Both the position numbers and the translations under genes were made by a program. This document shows positions 26,684 to 35,159 of a stretch of 46,157 nucleotides of DNA, piece after piece; position 1 is the stretch's first letter; every line of letters begins with the position of its first letter. The notes under the pieces were generated by a model, which worked only from the letters and a program-made list of their open reading frames with translations, was not told the origin of the DNA and made no database searches. Origin of the DNA: Saprospiraceae bacterium (GTDB lineage Bacteria > Bacteroidota > Bacteroidia > Chitinophagales > Saprospiraceae); contig JAGNSQ010000009.1 in the NCBI GenBank assembly GCA_017987975.1, positions 1 through 46,157 on the forward strand, read 5' to 3'.

Positions 26684-27680
26684 TGCCCATCTTTATCAGT
26701 TCACCAGAAAGAGTTACGGTGCCACCACCATTGGCAGGAACATTAAGCGGGATCGATTCCGGTATCATTTTGTAGGCTGGAACATTATTGGGAAACTGCG
26801 TAATGAGTCCTCCGATAACTTTTTGTAACACCACAAGATCAGAAACCGAAACATTGCCGGATCCATTGACATCTGCAGCTATTTTTTGAGAAGCCAGCGG
26901 CATAAGTTGAGAGCCCAGAATGTGATTTCTGATATTGACCAGATCTGTGACAGTAAGCAATGAGCTAAATGCAGCTGCAGTAGATTCGAGCACTACAACA
27001 GGATTGACCATTTCAGGAATTGAGGCGGAAGGATAGGTAAACTGGTGAGTGCCGTTGGTCATTTGGGTCAGATTGTATTTTGGGCTGCTTGCATTGGCGG
27101 GTTTCAGGATATAAGAAACCCCTTGTGGCAAAGTTGGATTCTGAAAAGCCACATTTAAGTTTACCGTTGTAGGAGGTACTGCTACCTCACCCCCGGCTGC
27201 CATGATCACATTGTCCAAATTATTAAAAAGTACATCATAATGTACAGATTTATTGGGGGCTATGACAGCAAACATAGGTGTGCCGGACCAAATGCCGAAC
27301 AATCCATTCATATAAGGGATGATGGCAGTAAGAGCACCCCCATCAGCAGAAATACTGGGAAAGGTGAGACCATGGGTGTTCTTATATTGAATAACATAAG
27401 GATTGGTGTCGCCAATTTTATTGGTCATTTCTATAAATTGTACATTGCCGGTTCCACTTCCCCATTGCACGTATTTCTGCTGAACAGAAGGGGCAATGGC
27501 GTTGCATGGCGGACAATTGACAAAAAATATTTTAAAGACCACCACCTTGCCCTGGTCCAGGTAGTCTGCATACAACCGGTGAACCTTGTTTTCAGTATCA
27601 GTAACCGTGAAGTCTGGAGCTTGTTGGGCGGACAGAACAAGGTGTGTAAATAGAAAGAAAATCGGTATAATGTTTTTCAT
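26673..27680 (-). CDS. Secreted TlpA/thioredoxin-like protein with dockerin-like tail
   Basis: 335 residues. A signal peptide (cleavage near SAQ, residue 19) precedes a TlpA/AhpC-type thioredoxin domain (about 20-165) with the active pair C56-P-P-C59 in FFVNCPPCNAI. A linker beta domain (about 170-235) is followed by a dockerin-like pair of helix-loop units at about 242-291: TVTDLVNIRNHILG, then ADVNGSGNVSVSDLVVLQKVIGG with the calcium-loop D, N, G pattern. A C-terminal beta segment (about 300-335) closes it. It is probably a periplasmic or surface disulfide protein. The dockerin-like section is typical of secreted Saprospiraceae proteins, where its partner is unknown. It has its own promoter box upstream at 27711. 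Confidence 0.8.
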   Translation of the reverse strand: MKNIIPIFFLFTHLVLSAQQAPDFTVTDTENKVHRLYADYLDQGKVVVFKIFFVNCPPCNAIAPSVQQKYVQWGSGTGNVQFIEMTNKIGDTNPYVIQYKNTHGLTFPSISADGGALTAIIPYMNGLFGIWSGTPMFAVIAPNKSVHYDVLFNNLDNVIMAAGGEVAVPPTTVNLNVAFQNPTLPQGVSYILKPANASSPKYNLTQMTNGTHQFTYPSASIPEMVNPVVVLESTAAAFSSLLTVTDLVNIRNHILGSQLMPLASQKIAADVNGSGNVSVSDLVVLQKVIGGLITQFPNNVPAYKMIPESIPLNVPANGGGTVTLSGELIKMGNVK

Positions 27681-27710
27681 TACTCAAGTCTTGCATAATA
27701 AATGTAGGTG

Positions 27711-27718
27711 CAAATATA
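27711..27718 (-). promoter_or_regulatory. -7 box of the TlpA-like gene
   Basis: Reads TATATTTG on the minus strand, a perfect TAnnTTTG, 30 bases before the ATG at 27680. No clear -33 TTG at the usual distance. Confidence 0.6.
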
Positions 27719-27833
27719 TAGGGATTTAAGGCAATTGTCAAGATGTTTAATGACAAAACATTGATTTTGTTTAAATTATAACCGAATCGGGAACTTTTTA
27801 ATAAGGAGTTAACAAAGGAAAAACAAAAAATTA

Positions 27834-27890
27834 AGTGTTTAGGGAGATAAAAAAGGGGGCTAAGCCCCCTTTTTTATCTCCCTAAACACT
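27834..27890. terminator. Perfect 57-base palindrome ending clpB
   Basis: Arms 27834-27861 and 27863-27890 are 28-base exact complements around a single central base. The right arm includes the clpB TAG stop and its last codons. The core (AAAAAAGGGGGCT and its complement) with the T-run is a strong terminator in both directions, but the outer 15 or so base pairs exceed what a terminator needs. Confidence 0.85.
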
Positions 27891-30497
27891 CGCCTTCTCC
27901 GGCTGTCTGAACACCACAGTGCCATCAAACACATCCAATAAGATTTTGCTCTTGGCTTGGATTTTATTGAGCAGCATTTGTTTGCTCAAAGCATGCAGTA
28001 CTTTTTTAGTAATTACCCTTTTCAAAGGTCTCGCACCAAATTCGGGTTGGTAGCCTTCATAAGCCAGCCAATCCAAAAATTCAGGCGTATATTCTACTAC
28101 TATTTCCTGCTTGGCAAGGGTCTTTTCCAAATCCCTCAATTGAATTTTTACGATGGCAGCAATGTCATTCCTATCCAACGGTCTAAACATAATTACTTCG
28201 TCTATCCTGTTGAGAAATTCAGGTCTCACCATTCCTTTTAACAATGCAAATACGGCCTCTTTTGTCCTGTCAATGGTTTCCTCTTCTTCACCTGGTTTCA
28301 TCTTTTCAAAACTTTCTCTGATCAGATCGGAACCCATATTGGAGGTCATGATCACAATGGTGTTTTTGAAATTGGCCACTCTTCCTTTGTTATCTGTAAG
28401 TCTACCATCTTCGAGTACTTGAAGCAGAATGTTGAATACATCGGGGTGCGCTTTTTCAATCTCATCCAGTAAAACAACGCTGTACGGCTTCCTCCTCACC
28501 GCCTCGGTTAGCTGGCCTCCTTCATCGTATCCTACATATCCCGGAGGGGCACCCACAAGTCTGGAAACACTGTGTTTTTCCTGATATTCACTCATATCGA
28601 TCCGGGTCATCAGGTTTTCGTCATTGAACAACATCTCTGCCAAGGCCCTCGCCAGCTCTGTTTTTCCCACACCTGTGGTACCCAGGAATAGAAACGAACC
28701 AATTGGTCTGTTTTCATTGGACAAACCGGTTCTGCTCAATCTAATGGCGTTAGAAACTGCTTCCACTGCCTCGTCCTGTCCCACTACTCTTTTTTGGAGT
28801 TCGTCTTCTAAATGAATCAATTTTTCACGCTCAGATTGCAGCATCCTGGTCACGGGTATTCCTGTCCACTTACTTACAATTTCTGCTATGTCTTCTGCAT
28901 CTACTTCTTCTTTCATCATCAGCTTACCATGCTCCTGCATCTCTGCCAACTTAGCCATACCTGCTTCCAGCTGAGTTTGAACCTCGGGCAGTTTGCCATA
29001 TCGGATTTCAGCTGCAAGACTGTAATTGCCTTCTCTTTCTGCCCTGGCACTGTCTAACTTCAGCTTTTCAATTTCTTCTTTGGCCTGCTGAATGGTGGTC
29101 ATTACTTCTCTTTCACTTTCCCATTTGGCTTTAAAACTATTTCTCTGCTCTTCCAGATTAGCCAGATCTTTATTGATTCGGTCCAATTTGATTTTGTCTT
29201 CTTCTCTTTTCATGGCTTCCCTCTCTATCTCCAACTGTCTGATTTTTCGCTCGACTTCATCGAGCTCTTCGGGCATTGAATTCATTTCTAACCTAAGCTT
29301 GGCAGCAGCTTCATCAATAAGGTCGATGGCTTTATCGGGTAAAAAGCGGTCTGTTATATAGCGGGTCGACAATTGTACCGCTGCTACTACAGCTTCATCA
29401 GTGATGCTGATCTTATGGTGAGTTTCGTATCTCTCCTTTAATCCCCTTAGAATTGAGATGGCATCTTCTTCTGAGGGTTCATCTGCAAATACAATCTGAA
29501 ATCTCCGCTCAAGGGCTTTGTCTTTCTCAAAGTATTTTTGGTATTCGTCCAGTGTAGTAGCACCTATGGCTCTTAGTTCTCCTCTGGCCAGGGCTGGCTT
29601 TAAAATATTGGCTGCATCCATGGCACCCTGTGTTTTACCGGCTCCAATAAGGGTGTGGATTTCATCTATAAATAAAAAGATACTTCCATCAGCCGCTATT
29701 ACTTCGTTAACCACTGATTTTAACCTTTCTTCAAACTCACCCTGGTATTTGGCACCGGCTATCAGGGCTCCCATATCAAGCGCATAGATTTCTTTGTCCT
29801 TGAGATCGGATGGTACGTCTCCTTCTATAATTCGGTGAGCAAGACCTTCCACAATAGCGGTTTTACCTACGCCTGGTTCTCCAATAAGTATGGGGTTGTT
29901 TTTAGTTCGCCTTGCCAAAATGTGCAACACTCTCCTGATTTCTTCTTCTCTGCCAATAACAGGATCTAATTTGCCGTTCCTTGCTTTTTCATTCAAGTTG
30001 ACTGCATATTTGTTCAAGGCATTGTAAGTATTCTCTGCAGATTGTGATTTTACAGTGCTACCTTTTCTCAAATCTAAAATGGCTGCTTTTAAAGCCTTCT
30101 CGCTTACACCCTGATCTTTGAGCATTTGAGCGATCGGATTTCGGGATGATACTACGGAAAGCAAAAGGTGTTCAATGGCCACAAAGTCATCACCCAGCTC
30201 TTTCATAGATAAACTGGAGCGCTGTACCCATTCTGTAGCTTCTCTTGACAGATAAGGGTTGGGTTCAGGCTGTCCTATTGTAGGCAAAGCTTGAACCATA
30301 GCATCCACTGTCTTTTGGATAATCGATGGGTTTAATCCTAATTTTTTAAATATAAACGGACTTACATTATCATCTACATCCAGGATGGCTTTCATCAGGT
30401 GTGCCGCTTCAATCGACTGATTATTGTTTTGCATCGCCAACTGCTGCGCCCTTTGAACAGCTTCCTGTGCTTTGATCGTAAATTGATTGAGGTTCAT
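27882..30497 (-). CDS. clpB: AAA+ disaggregase ClpB
   Basis: 871 residues, full family length. It has an N-terminal Clp repeat domain, an AAA1 domain with Walker A GEPGVGKT and Walker [11 protein letters not shown], a long coiled-coil middle domain (about 405-520, rich in E, K, R), an AAA2 domain with Walker A GTTGVGKT and Walker [13 protein letters not shown], and a C-terminal D2-small domain. ClpB with DnaK rescues aggregated proteins after heat stress and lacks the ClpP-binding loop of ClpA/C. Upstream is a TAATTTTG box (30524-30531) and an 8-1-8 palindrome; no CIRCE element was found. The stop codon sits in the 57-base palindrome. Confidence 0.97.
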   Translation of the reverse strand: MNLNQFTIKAQEAVQRAQQLAMQNNNQSIEAAHLMKAILDVDDNVSPFIFKKLGLNPSIIQKTVDAMVQALPTIGQPEPNPYLSREATEWVQRSSLSMKELGDDFVAIEHLLLSVVSSRNPIAQMLKDQGVSEKALKAAILDLRKGSTVKSQSAENTYNALNKYAVNLNEKARNGKLDPVIGREEEIRRVLHILARRTKNNPILIGEPGVGKTAIVEGLAHRIIEGDVPSDLKDKEIYALDMGALIAGAKYQGEFEERLKSVVNEVIAADGSIFLFIDEIHTLIGAGKTQGAMDAANILKPALARGELRAIGATTLDEYQKYFEKDKALERRFQIVFADEPSEEDAISILRGLKERYETHHKISITDEAVVAAVQLSTRYITDRFLPDKAIDLIDEAAAKLRLEMNSMPEELDEVERKIRQLEIEREAMKREEDKIKLDRINKDLANLEEQRNSFKAKWESEREVMTTIQQAKEEIEKLKLDSARAEREGNYSLAAEIRYGKLPEVQTQLEAGMAKLAEMQEHGKLMMKEEVDAEDIAEIVSKWTGIPVTRMLQSEREKLIHLEDELQKRVVGQDEAVEAVSNAIRLSRTGLSNENRPIGSFLFLGTTGVGKTELARALAEMLFNDENLMTRIDMSEYQEKHSVSRLVGAPPGYVGYDEGGQLTEAVRRKPYSVVLLDEIEKAHPDVFNILLQVLEDGRLTDNKGRVANFKNTIVIMTSNMGSDLIRESFEKMKPGEEEETIDRTKEAVFALLKGMVRPEFLNRIDEVIMFRPLDRNDIAAIVKIQLRDLEKTLAKQEIVVEYTPEFLDWLAYEGYQPEFGARPLKRVITKKVLHALSKQMLLNKIQAKSKILLDVFDGTVVFRQPEKASV

Positions 30498-30523
30498 GGT
30501 TACTTGTTTTGTTTAACCTCCAA

Positions 30524-30531
30524 CAAAATTA
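30524..30531 (-). promoter_or_regulatory. -7 box of clpB
   Basis: Reads TAATTTTG on the minus strand, a perfect match 26 bases before the ATG at 30497. The -33 element is unclear. Confidence 0.55.
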
Positions 30532-30578
30532 TGCCACTGCATCATATATGACCTTATGTCTGGTAGATCTTACTTCGC

Positions 30579-30595
30579 AGTGTCAAATTGACACT
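30579..30595. promoter_or_regulatory. 8-1-8 palindrome upstream of clpB
   Basis: AGTGTCAAATTGACACT is a perfect inverted repeat (arms of 8, centre A) about 50 bases upstream of the clpB -7 box. It does not match CIRCE. It may bind a stress regulator; the factor is unknown. Confidence 0.5.
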
Positions 30596-30625
30596 CAAGC
30601 TTTTAGAACACTGAAATAATGGCAT

Positions 30626-30656
30626 AAAAAAAGCGGGACATGCCCGCTTTTTTTTT
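30626..30656 (-). terminator. Terminator after the YegP-OmpA gene
   Basis: AAAAAAAGCGGG (30626-30637) pairs with CCCGCTTTTTTT (30643-30654) around ACATG. It starts at the stop codon of the minus gene and has T-runs on both strands, so it also separates that gene from the clpB promoter. Confidence 0.85.
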
Positions 30657-31779
30657 ATTTAATTTTCAGATCTTCCGGTACCGCTGGGGGTATAGAGGTA
30701 CAAATCTCTTTACCGCTGCTATCCATCACGTGGAGCTCAACCCTTCTGTTGAATTTTCTTCCTGAATCATCTTCCGTATTGGTGGCTATAGGCTGGTTTT
30801 CACTGGAAGCCCGGGTTGTAATTCTTCCTGCTTCAATGCCCATTGCGACTAATGCATTTTTTGCTGCCATTGCTCTTGTTTGCGAAAGATTGTCATTGTA
30901 GCCATTGCTGCCCCTTGCATCTGTATGGGCTACCAATAGAGCCGTATTCCCACTATCTTTTTTAAGAATGTTGGCCATGGTAGTCAATTCTGCTGTAGCC
31001 GTACTTGTGATATCTGCTTTGTCAAAATCAAATAATATCCAATTCAAATCACAGTCAGGTGCTGCTGGTGGGGTGTTGGTTGGTGTAGTAACCGCAGTGG
31101 CATTATCGGGTACACTGGCCGGTACTATTGCGGCTGGTACTTCTTCTTTTTTATTGTTACAACTTTTCCACCAAAAGAAAATCGGAATGAGCAACAAAAG
31201 TGGTAGCAACCACTTCCAATTAAAAGCCGAAGTACTCGCAGCGCTAGAAACTGGCGGGGGTACTGCAGCGGTGACAGGAATTTCAACTTTAGGTGCTTCT
31301 GCCTTTGGCATTTCTACTAAACTTGCCGCAGCTGCAAGTCCTGCTGCCGCAGCTGCCATTGGCACAGCAGCTTTTGCAAACTCTGTACCATTAAACATCA
31401 GCATGGCCAATATCTCTTCCCTGCTTTTTTTAGGACAACTTCTACCAATTTCATTATGACTCTCCATATTGCCCGTGTGCTCCTGGTGGTCACCGCCGCC
31501 AAACAACAATAAGAAGTACACGCCATGAGCCTCCTCAACCTTATATCGTTGTGGGATGTCTTTATTTTTAAGTATCGCTTTTATCCCTCTTACCATGCGC
31601 TCTTCATCAGGATAAGCTTCTGATCGCATGACGATCTCTTCCCCATTGACCCAGGCAAAATAATGGTTGCCATTGGTATGTTGGAATGTGATAAATCCCG
31701 GGTATTCGGCTGATTTTTGGTCGATTCTGGCTTGATATTCTTTACAAATCAGGTAATCGTCATCGCGCTGTGTTATCAT
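30655..31779 (-). CDS. YegP/DUF1508-like and OmpA fusion membrane protein
   Basis: 374 residues with no signal peptide. Residues about 25-72 and 80-135 look like two YegP/DUF1508 repeats (pattern HYFAWVNGEEIVMRSEAYP and later YFLLLFGGGDHQE with EIGRSCPKKSREEIL). A low-complexity alanine/proline region (about 130-185) follows, then one membrane helix (about 190-208, WKWLLPLLLLIPIFFWW) and an OmpA domain (about 245-360) with the peptidoglycan-binding signature TDARGSNGYNDNLSQTRAMA. The head would be cytoplasmic and the OmpA domain periplasmic, anchored to peptidoglycan. The fusion suggests a link between the inner membrane and the wall. YegP assignment is by pattern only. Confidence 0.75.
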   Translation of the reverse strand: MITQRDDDYLICKEYQARIDQKSAEYPGFITFQHTNGNHYFAWVNGEEIVMRSEAYPDEERMVRGIKAILKNKDIPQRYKVEEAHGVYFLLLFGGGDHQEHTGNMESHNEIGRSCPKKSREEILAMLMFNGTEFAKAAVPMAAAAAGLAAAASLVEMPKAEAPKVEIPVTAAVPPPVSSAASTSAFNWKWLLPLLLLIPIFFWWKSCNNKKEEVPAAIVPASVPDNATAVTTPTNTPPAAPDCDLNWILFDFDKADITSTATAELTTMANILKKDSGNTALLVAHTDARGSNGYNDNLSQTRAMAAKNALVAMGIEAGRITTRASSENQPIATNTEDDSGRKFNRRVELHVMDSSGKEICTSIPPAVPEDLKIK

Positions 31780-31802
31780 GTTGTTTTGTTTTGGTTACAT
31801 GA

Positions 31803-31810
31803 TAAAAGTA
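31803..31810 (-). promoter_or_regulatory. Possible -7 box of the YegP-OmpA gene
   Basis: Reads TACTTTTA on the minus strand (7 of 8 to the consensus). An imperfectly spaced inverted repeat ATGATAA...TTATCAT (31799-31822) spans the box. Confidence 0.35.
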
Positions 31811-31897
31811 ATGCATTATCATAGAAAAACAAAAAATATTTCGAAAAAATATCAATTTCTACAATAGAAATGCGATTTATTTGGAAAAATAGCTGTT

Positions 31898-32320
31898 TTA
31901 TTTTAAAAAATGGACCGCTAATCCTGATGAGGTAAATATTAGGCCCATACAAACAATGGGTGGTAAAAAAGCAAAAATTAACATGACGACAAAGGCAATC
32001 CCAAATATAAAAGTGTGGATCAACATTATGCCTCGTAGAATTTTTATATCAATTGCGGCTTTTGATAAATACAAAGTTACCAAACCACCCAATAAACACA
32101 ATAAACTCAAACATGCGCTGATGGAGGTAAATAATTCATCCATTGATCTGTGAAATCCGGCGCCCATGTCTGATTTATAAGTTTGCATCAAATGCAATAA
32201 CTGACTTTCTGTTGCATTGGCTGCGGTTGGTTCAGCGAAAAAACTCAAACTGTGTACTGCAGCCGTAAGCACCATAGATATCCATGCCAACCCAACAAAA
32301 AAACGAGCTCTTTTATCCAT
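31898..32320 (-). CDS. Four-helix membrane protein of unknown function
   Basis: 140 residues with four predicted membrane segments (about 8-28, 62-82, 90-110, 115-135). The loop after helix 1 is acidic and polar with LLHLMQTYKSDMGAGFHRSMDELF. I do not recognise a named family beyond a likely relation to small unknown membrane proteins. No clear promoter box precedes it; a 9-base minisatellite lies 80 bases upstream. Confidence 0.7.
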   Translation of the reverse strand: MDKRARFFVGLAWISMVLTAAVHSLSFFAEPTAANATESQLLHLMQTYKSDMGAGFHRSMDELFTSISACLSLLCLLGGLVTLYLSKAAIDIKILRGIMLIHTFIFGIAFVVMLIFAFLPPIVCMGLIFTSSGLAVHFLK

Positions 32321-32400
32321 CTATCTTTTATTTAACCCAATAAATTCAAACCATCCAGATACACCGATCCCTAACCTGGCTTTGCCCGCATAGAGACAGG

Positions 32401-32494
32401 CCCCTCCGATCCCTCTGACCCCTCCGATCCCTCTGACACCTCTGATCCCTCTGACTCCTCTGACCCCTCCGACACCTCCGACACTTCCGACCCC
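32401..32494. repeat. 9-base minisatellite after the DUF2911 gene
   Basis: About ten units of consensus YMCCTCYGA (for example CCCCTCCGA and TCCCTCTGA) in tandem, ending at the TAG of the DUF2911 gene. On the minus strand it follows that stop in frame and would read as Ser-Glu-Gly/Val repeats for 40 codons to a TAG at 32371. Units differ at one or two positions. Confidence 0.85.
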
Positions 32495-33609
32495 TAATTC
32501 ATATCCTTCCCCTGCTTCAATTTCTCAATAGCAGTTTTAAGGAAGGTCTTGTTAGACTCATCAGGTGCAATCAACAACGCTTTTTCAGCAAACTCTAAAG
32601 CTTCTTCGTATTTTCCATTGGCAGACAACCCCCTTACCATACCTGCGGGTGATGGCCAGTCTCCACCATGGTGCTTGTAATTGTATTCAAAGATGGAAAG
32701 TGCTTTAACCTTCATACCTGAATTTAAAAGCTGCCGGCCATAACTGTGGATTTGAATCACATCAGCCGTAGGGTGTGTAATGGCAGCATCCATCAACGTT
32801 TCTGCTTCTTTGGTTCTTCCCATTTTTTCAAAGACCGAGGCTTTTGCCGAAAGGGTAGTAAAATTTTTTTGACCGATAAAAGTACCGCTGATCGCATTGT
32901 CAGCCCATTCGAGGGCCTGGTCAAGGTGAGTATTGTGGGCTACACAAAAGTTTACGGCTTCAACATAGTTTTGCCAATAAAAACCTCTGCCTCCTTTAAG
33001 ATCTTCTTTGAACTTGTTGACATAAATAGCGTCACTGTTTGGCAATGAGATATTTATGGGAATAGCCAAATTTTCCCACCTCAATTCTAAAACGGTTGAT
33101 TCAGGCTTCCTGGCTGTGAAAGAATACGTCAACCATTCCGTAAATTCACATTGTGTGGGCAACACTTCAATGCGCAAAACATCATCATTGGCATCATAAG
33201 AATAGCTCCCCCAGGCAGAATTGGTTTTGTTAAATATCAGGATCCATGGCGCATCTTTTTGAGGGATGATGTGAAAGCCATATTTCCCTGCCGGTATTGG
33301 TTTGTCATTCACCATCATATCATGCGATAATGTGATCACAGTATTCTCATTAGCCCCGGCCCTCCAGGGAATTTCTTTTGCACTGCCAATATTGTTGGCT
33401 TCCAATCCCCATGGTACCAAACTGCCCCAAATCTTACCTGATCTACCTTTGACCCCGGGGCTGCTGTATCTTACACTAACATTGGCAATGCTACCCATGT
33501 ATTGAGTAGTCTCACATATCTGATTGTCACCACTAGGCGTATTTACTAATTGTGCATTTCCTTTCGAAACACTATAAAAAAAAGTAATTAATATTATGAT
33601 CGATCTCAT
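32494..33609 (-). CDS. Secreted DUF2911 protein with TPR-like tail
   Basis: 371 residues. A signal peptide ends near residue 19 (GNAQ). Residues about 30-180 form the DUF2911 domain, a beta-rich region (with NVSVRYSSPGVKGRSGKIWGSLVPWG and IPAGKYGFHIIPQKDAPWILIFNK). From about 215 on, helical repeats with TPR character (LDQALEWADNAIS, YEEALEFAEKALLIAP) continue to the end. The function of DUF2911 is unknown. A single-gene unit; the stop TAG is directly followed by the minisatellite. Confidence 0.85.
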   Translation of the reverse strand: MRSIIILITFFYSVSKGNAQLVNTPSGDNQICETTQYMGSIANVSVRYSSPGVKGRSGKIWGSLVPWGLEANNIGSAKEIPWRAGANENTVITLSHDMMVNDKPIPAGKYGFHIIPQKDAPWILIFNKTNSAWGSYSYDANDDVLRIEVLPTQCEFTEWLTYSFTARKPESTVLELRWENLAIPINISLPNSDAIYVNKFKEDLKGGRGFYWQNYVEAVNFCVAHNTHLDQALEWADNAISGTFIGQKNFTTLSAKASVFEKMGRTKEAETLMDAAITHPTADVIQIHSYGRQLLNSGMKVKALSIFEYNYKHHGGDWPSPAGMVRGLSANGKYEEALEFAEKALLIAPDESNKTFLKTAIEKLKQGKDMN

Positions 33610-33629
33610 GAAGTTTTTGTTGTTTGATA

Positions 33630-33637
33630 TAAAAGTA
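33630..33637 (-). promoter_or_regulatory. Possible promoter of the DUF2911 gene
   Basis: Reads TACTTTTA on the minus strand; a TTG lies 18 bases further upstream, close to the usual -33 spacing, so the pair is plausible. Confidence 0.45.
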
Positions 33638-33666
33638 TAACAATAGTTTTAAAAACAATGCTCTTT

Positions 33667-34176
33667 TTACGCATTAAAAACACCTGTTATGTTTGCATTT
33701 TTATTCCTTAGATCGAGGCCGCCTTCTGCAACTGATTTAAGGTTGGTCAGATAAAATACCCACCCTTCCAAACAACCCAGATGCCAGTGGGCACGGGAGT
33801 TTTCATCGTCTGGAATCAAACTTTGTGTGAGTGTTAACAAGGCGCCTTCCTCATGAGCTTGTAAGGTAATATGTACTTCCATCCGGGTAGCATTGTTGCC
33901 ATTAAACGTGAAACCAAGCTTAGTATTGGGCTTGGTTTCGAGCCATCTCCCGGCCTCAAAGGTTTCATCAGTCCACCCATGCCAAAGGAAAAAATACTGA
34001 TCGCCTTCCCTTACATTTGACCGGGAATCCAATTGATTTCCATCTCTGGTAAATTCACATTTTCTGAGAAACCAGGACTCCATACCATCCTGGGTTGTCA
34101 AGAGGTTAAACAATTGATGTGCAGTTGCTTTTATTATTAGTCGTTTTGAAAAACAAGTCCAATCATAGACCTTCAT
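33667..34176 (-). CDS. SRPBCC/AHSA1-type protein
   Basis: 169 residues. The fold pattern of Bet v1/START-like proteins is visible: KRLIIKATAHQLFNLLTTQDGMESWF at the start, then strands with EVHITLQAHEEGALLTLTQSLIP and a C-terminal helix (WHLGCLEGWVFYLTNLKSVAEGG). Proteins of this group bind hydrophobic ligands or chaperone clients. It follows the VOC gene after one base, so the two form an operon. A ligand cannot be told. Confidence 0.85.
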   Translation of the reverse strand: MKVYDWTCFSKRLIIKATAHQLFNLLTTQDGMESWFLRKCEFTRDGNQLDSRSNVREGDQYFFLWHGWTDETFEAGRWLETKPNTKLGFTFNGNNATRMEVHITLQAHEEGALLTLTQSLIPDDENSRAHWHLGCLEGWVFYLTNLKSVAEGGLDLRNKNANITGVFNA

Positions 34177-34177
34177 A

Positions 34178-34555
34178 TCAACTTACGGAATGAAGGGCAA
34201 TGCGGTTGCCTTCTGTGTCGTGAAATACTGCCATATAACCGTGTTCAGGGCTGATTTGAGTTTTGGGTACAATTATTTTTCCCCCGCTGCTCTCTATGCG
34301 ATCCAAAACAACTTGCAGATCAGGATTACCATTCAGATAAATCATACATCCGGCATCTGCTGAAGGTTGGTAAAACTCAGCATGATAAACCAGGGCTCCT
34401 GATATATCATTCATCATGTCATCTACCGGAAACATTCTCATCTTCAAACCAGGATTGTCCATGTCAATGAGCTGGATTTGAAAAATAGATTCATAAAATT
34501 TTTGCGCCCTGTCTATGTCTGAGGTAGCAATTTCGAACCAGGATATTCTGTGCAT
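34178..34555 (-). CDS. Glyoxalase/VOC-fold protein
   Basis: 125 residues. Two beta-alpha-beta-beta-beta modules of the vicinal oxygen chelate fold can be followed: SWFEIATSDIDRAQKFYESIF at the start and a second module ending with MAVFHDTEGNRIALHS, where the E before GNR is a usual metal ligand. Single-domain VOC proteins include glyoxalases, dioxygenases and resistance proteins, so the activity is unassigned. First gene of a two-gene unit with the SRPBCC protein. Confidence 0.85.
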   Translation of the reverse strand: MHRISWFEIATSDIDRAQKFYESIFQIQLIDMDNPGLKMRMFPVDDMMNDISGALVYHAEFYQPSADAGCMIYLNGNPDLQVVLDRIESSGGKIIVPKTQISPEHGYMAVFHDTEGNRIALHSVS

Positions 34556-34640
34556 TTTTAAGGTTTTAGTTGGTTAAAATTACGGTTACTTATAAATAAA
34601 TCAGGCAAATTTTATTGTTTACGTTAAGATGAGATTTTGT

Positions 34641-35066
34641 TTACCTCCACAAACCCAAAATCACTCCCATCAAAGTAAGAGCAGCCAGAGCGTAACCTCC
34701 ATTGATCCACATCAATCTGGCTGGCTTGTGTTCAAATAATCCATGAATAAAAACAAAACACAAAACCCATACACCAGCCAGAAATCCAGCTGCTGCTCCC
34801 CAGGTTACATCTGTTTTTTGAGCACATATGCCTGTACATTCTGCGGGCGTGTCGGCCAGAAACATTGCTAAATTGACAGCTGAAATCAATGACAAGATAA
34901 AGGCCCAGCCATAGATTTTGGATGCATTTCCTTTTTTTAATTCTTCTACAGTCAAATTGTTGTCTTTCATCCATGCATTACCAAATAAAGTTGGCGAATA
35001 CCAGATGCCTCCTAAAACGAAGGCGGAAATACCTGCTACAAGCACGGCTAACCAGTTGATCATCAT
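34641..35066 (-). CDS. DUF1761 membrane protein
   Basis: 141 residues with four membrane segments. The first helix is followed by the DUF1761 signature GGIWYSPTLFGNAWM. Helices at about 52-72, 88-110 and 118-138. The family is widespread and has no known function. A CAnnTTTG box (35083-35090) lies upstream. It is close to but separate from the VOC gene. Confidence 0.85.
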   Translation of the reverse strand: MMINWLAVLVAGISAFVLGGIWYSPTLFGNAWMKDNNLTVEELKKGNASKIYGWAFILSLISAVNLAMFLADTPAECTGICAQKTDVTWGAAAGFLAGVWVLCFVFIHGLFEHKPARLMWINGGYALAALTLMGVILGLWR

Positions 35067-35082
35067 AATTTTTATTTTTTTT

Positions 35083-35090
35083 CAAAAATG
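35083..35090 (-). promoter_or_regulatory. Possible -7 box of the DUF1761 gene
   Basis: Reads CATTTTTG on the minus strand (7 of 8), 16 bases before the ATG at 35066. Confidence 0.35.
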
Positions 35091-35159
35091 CAGCCTGACA
35101 ATCATTCTTGCGAAATGCAAAAGGTTAAAACCGGAAAAATTTGAACTCAACCCCTAAAA

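Noticed and set aside
30579-30595. CIRCE/HrcA site before clpB
   Set aside because: The palindrome does not contain TTAGCACTC and has a 1-base rather than 9-base centre.
30905-31459. 184-residue plus-strand frame within the YegP-OmpA gene
   Set aside because: Antisense to the OmpA domain and the Ala/Pro linker; its alanine runs arise from the repetitive codons of the real gene.
32401-32494. G-quadruplex in the minisatellite
   Set aside because: G-runs of three or four are too few and uneven to argue for a quadruplex by eye.
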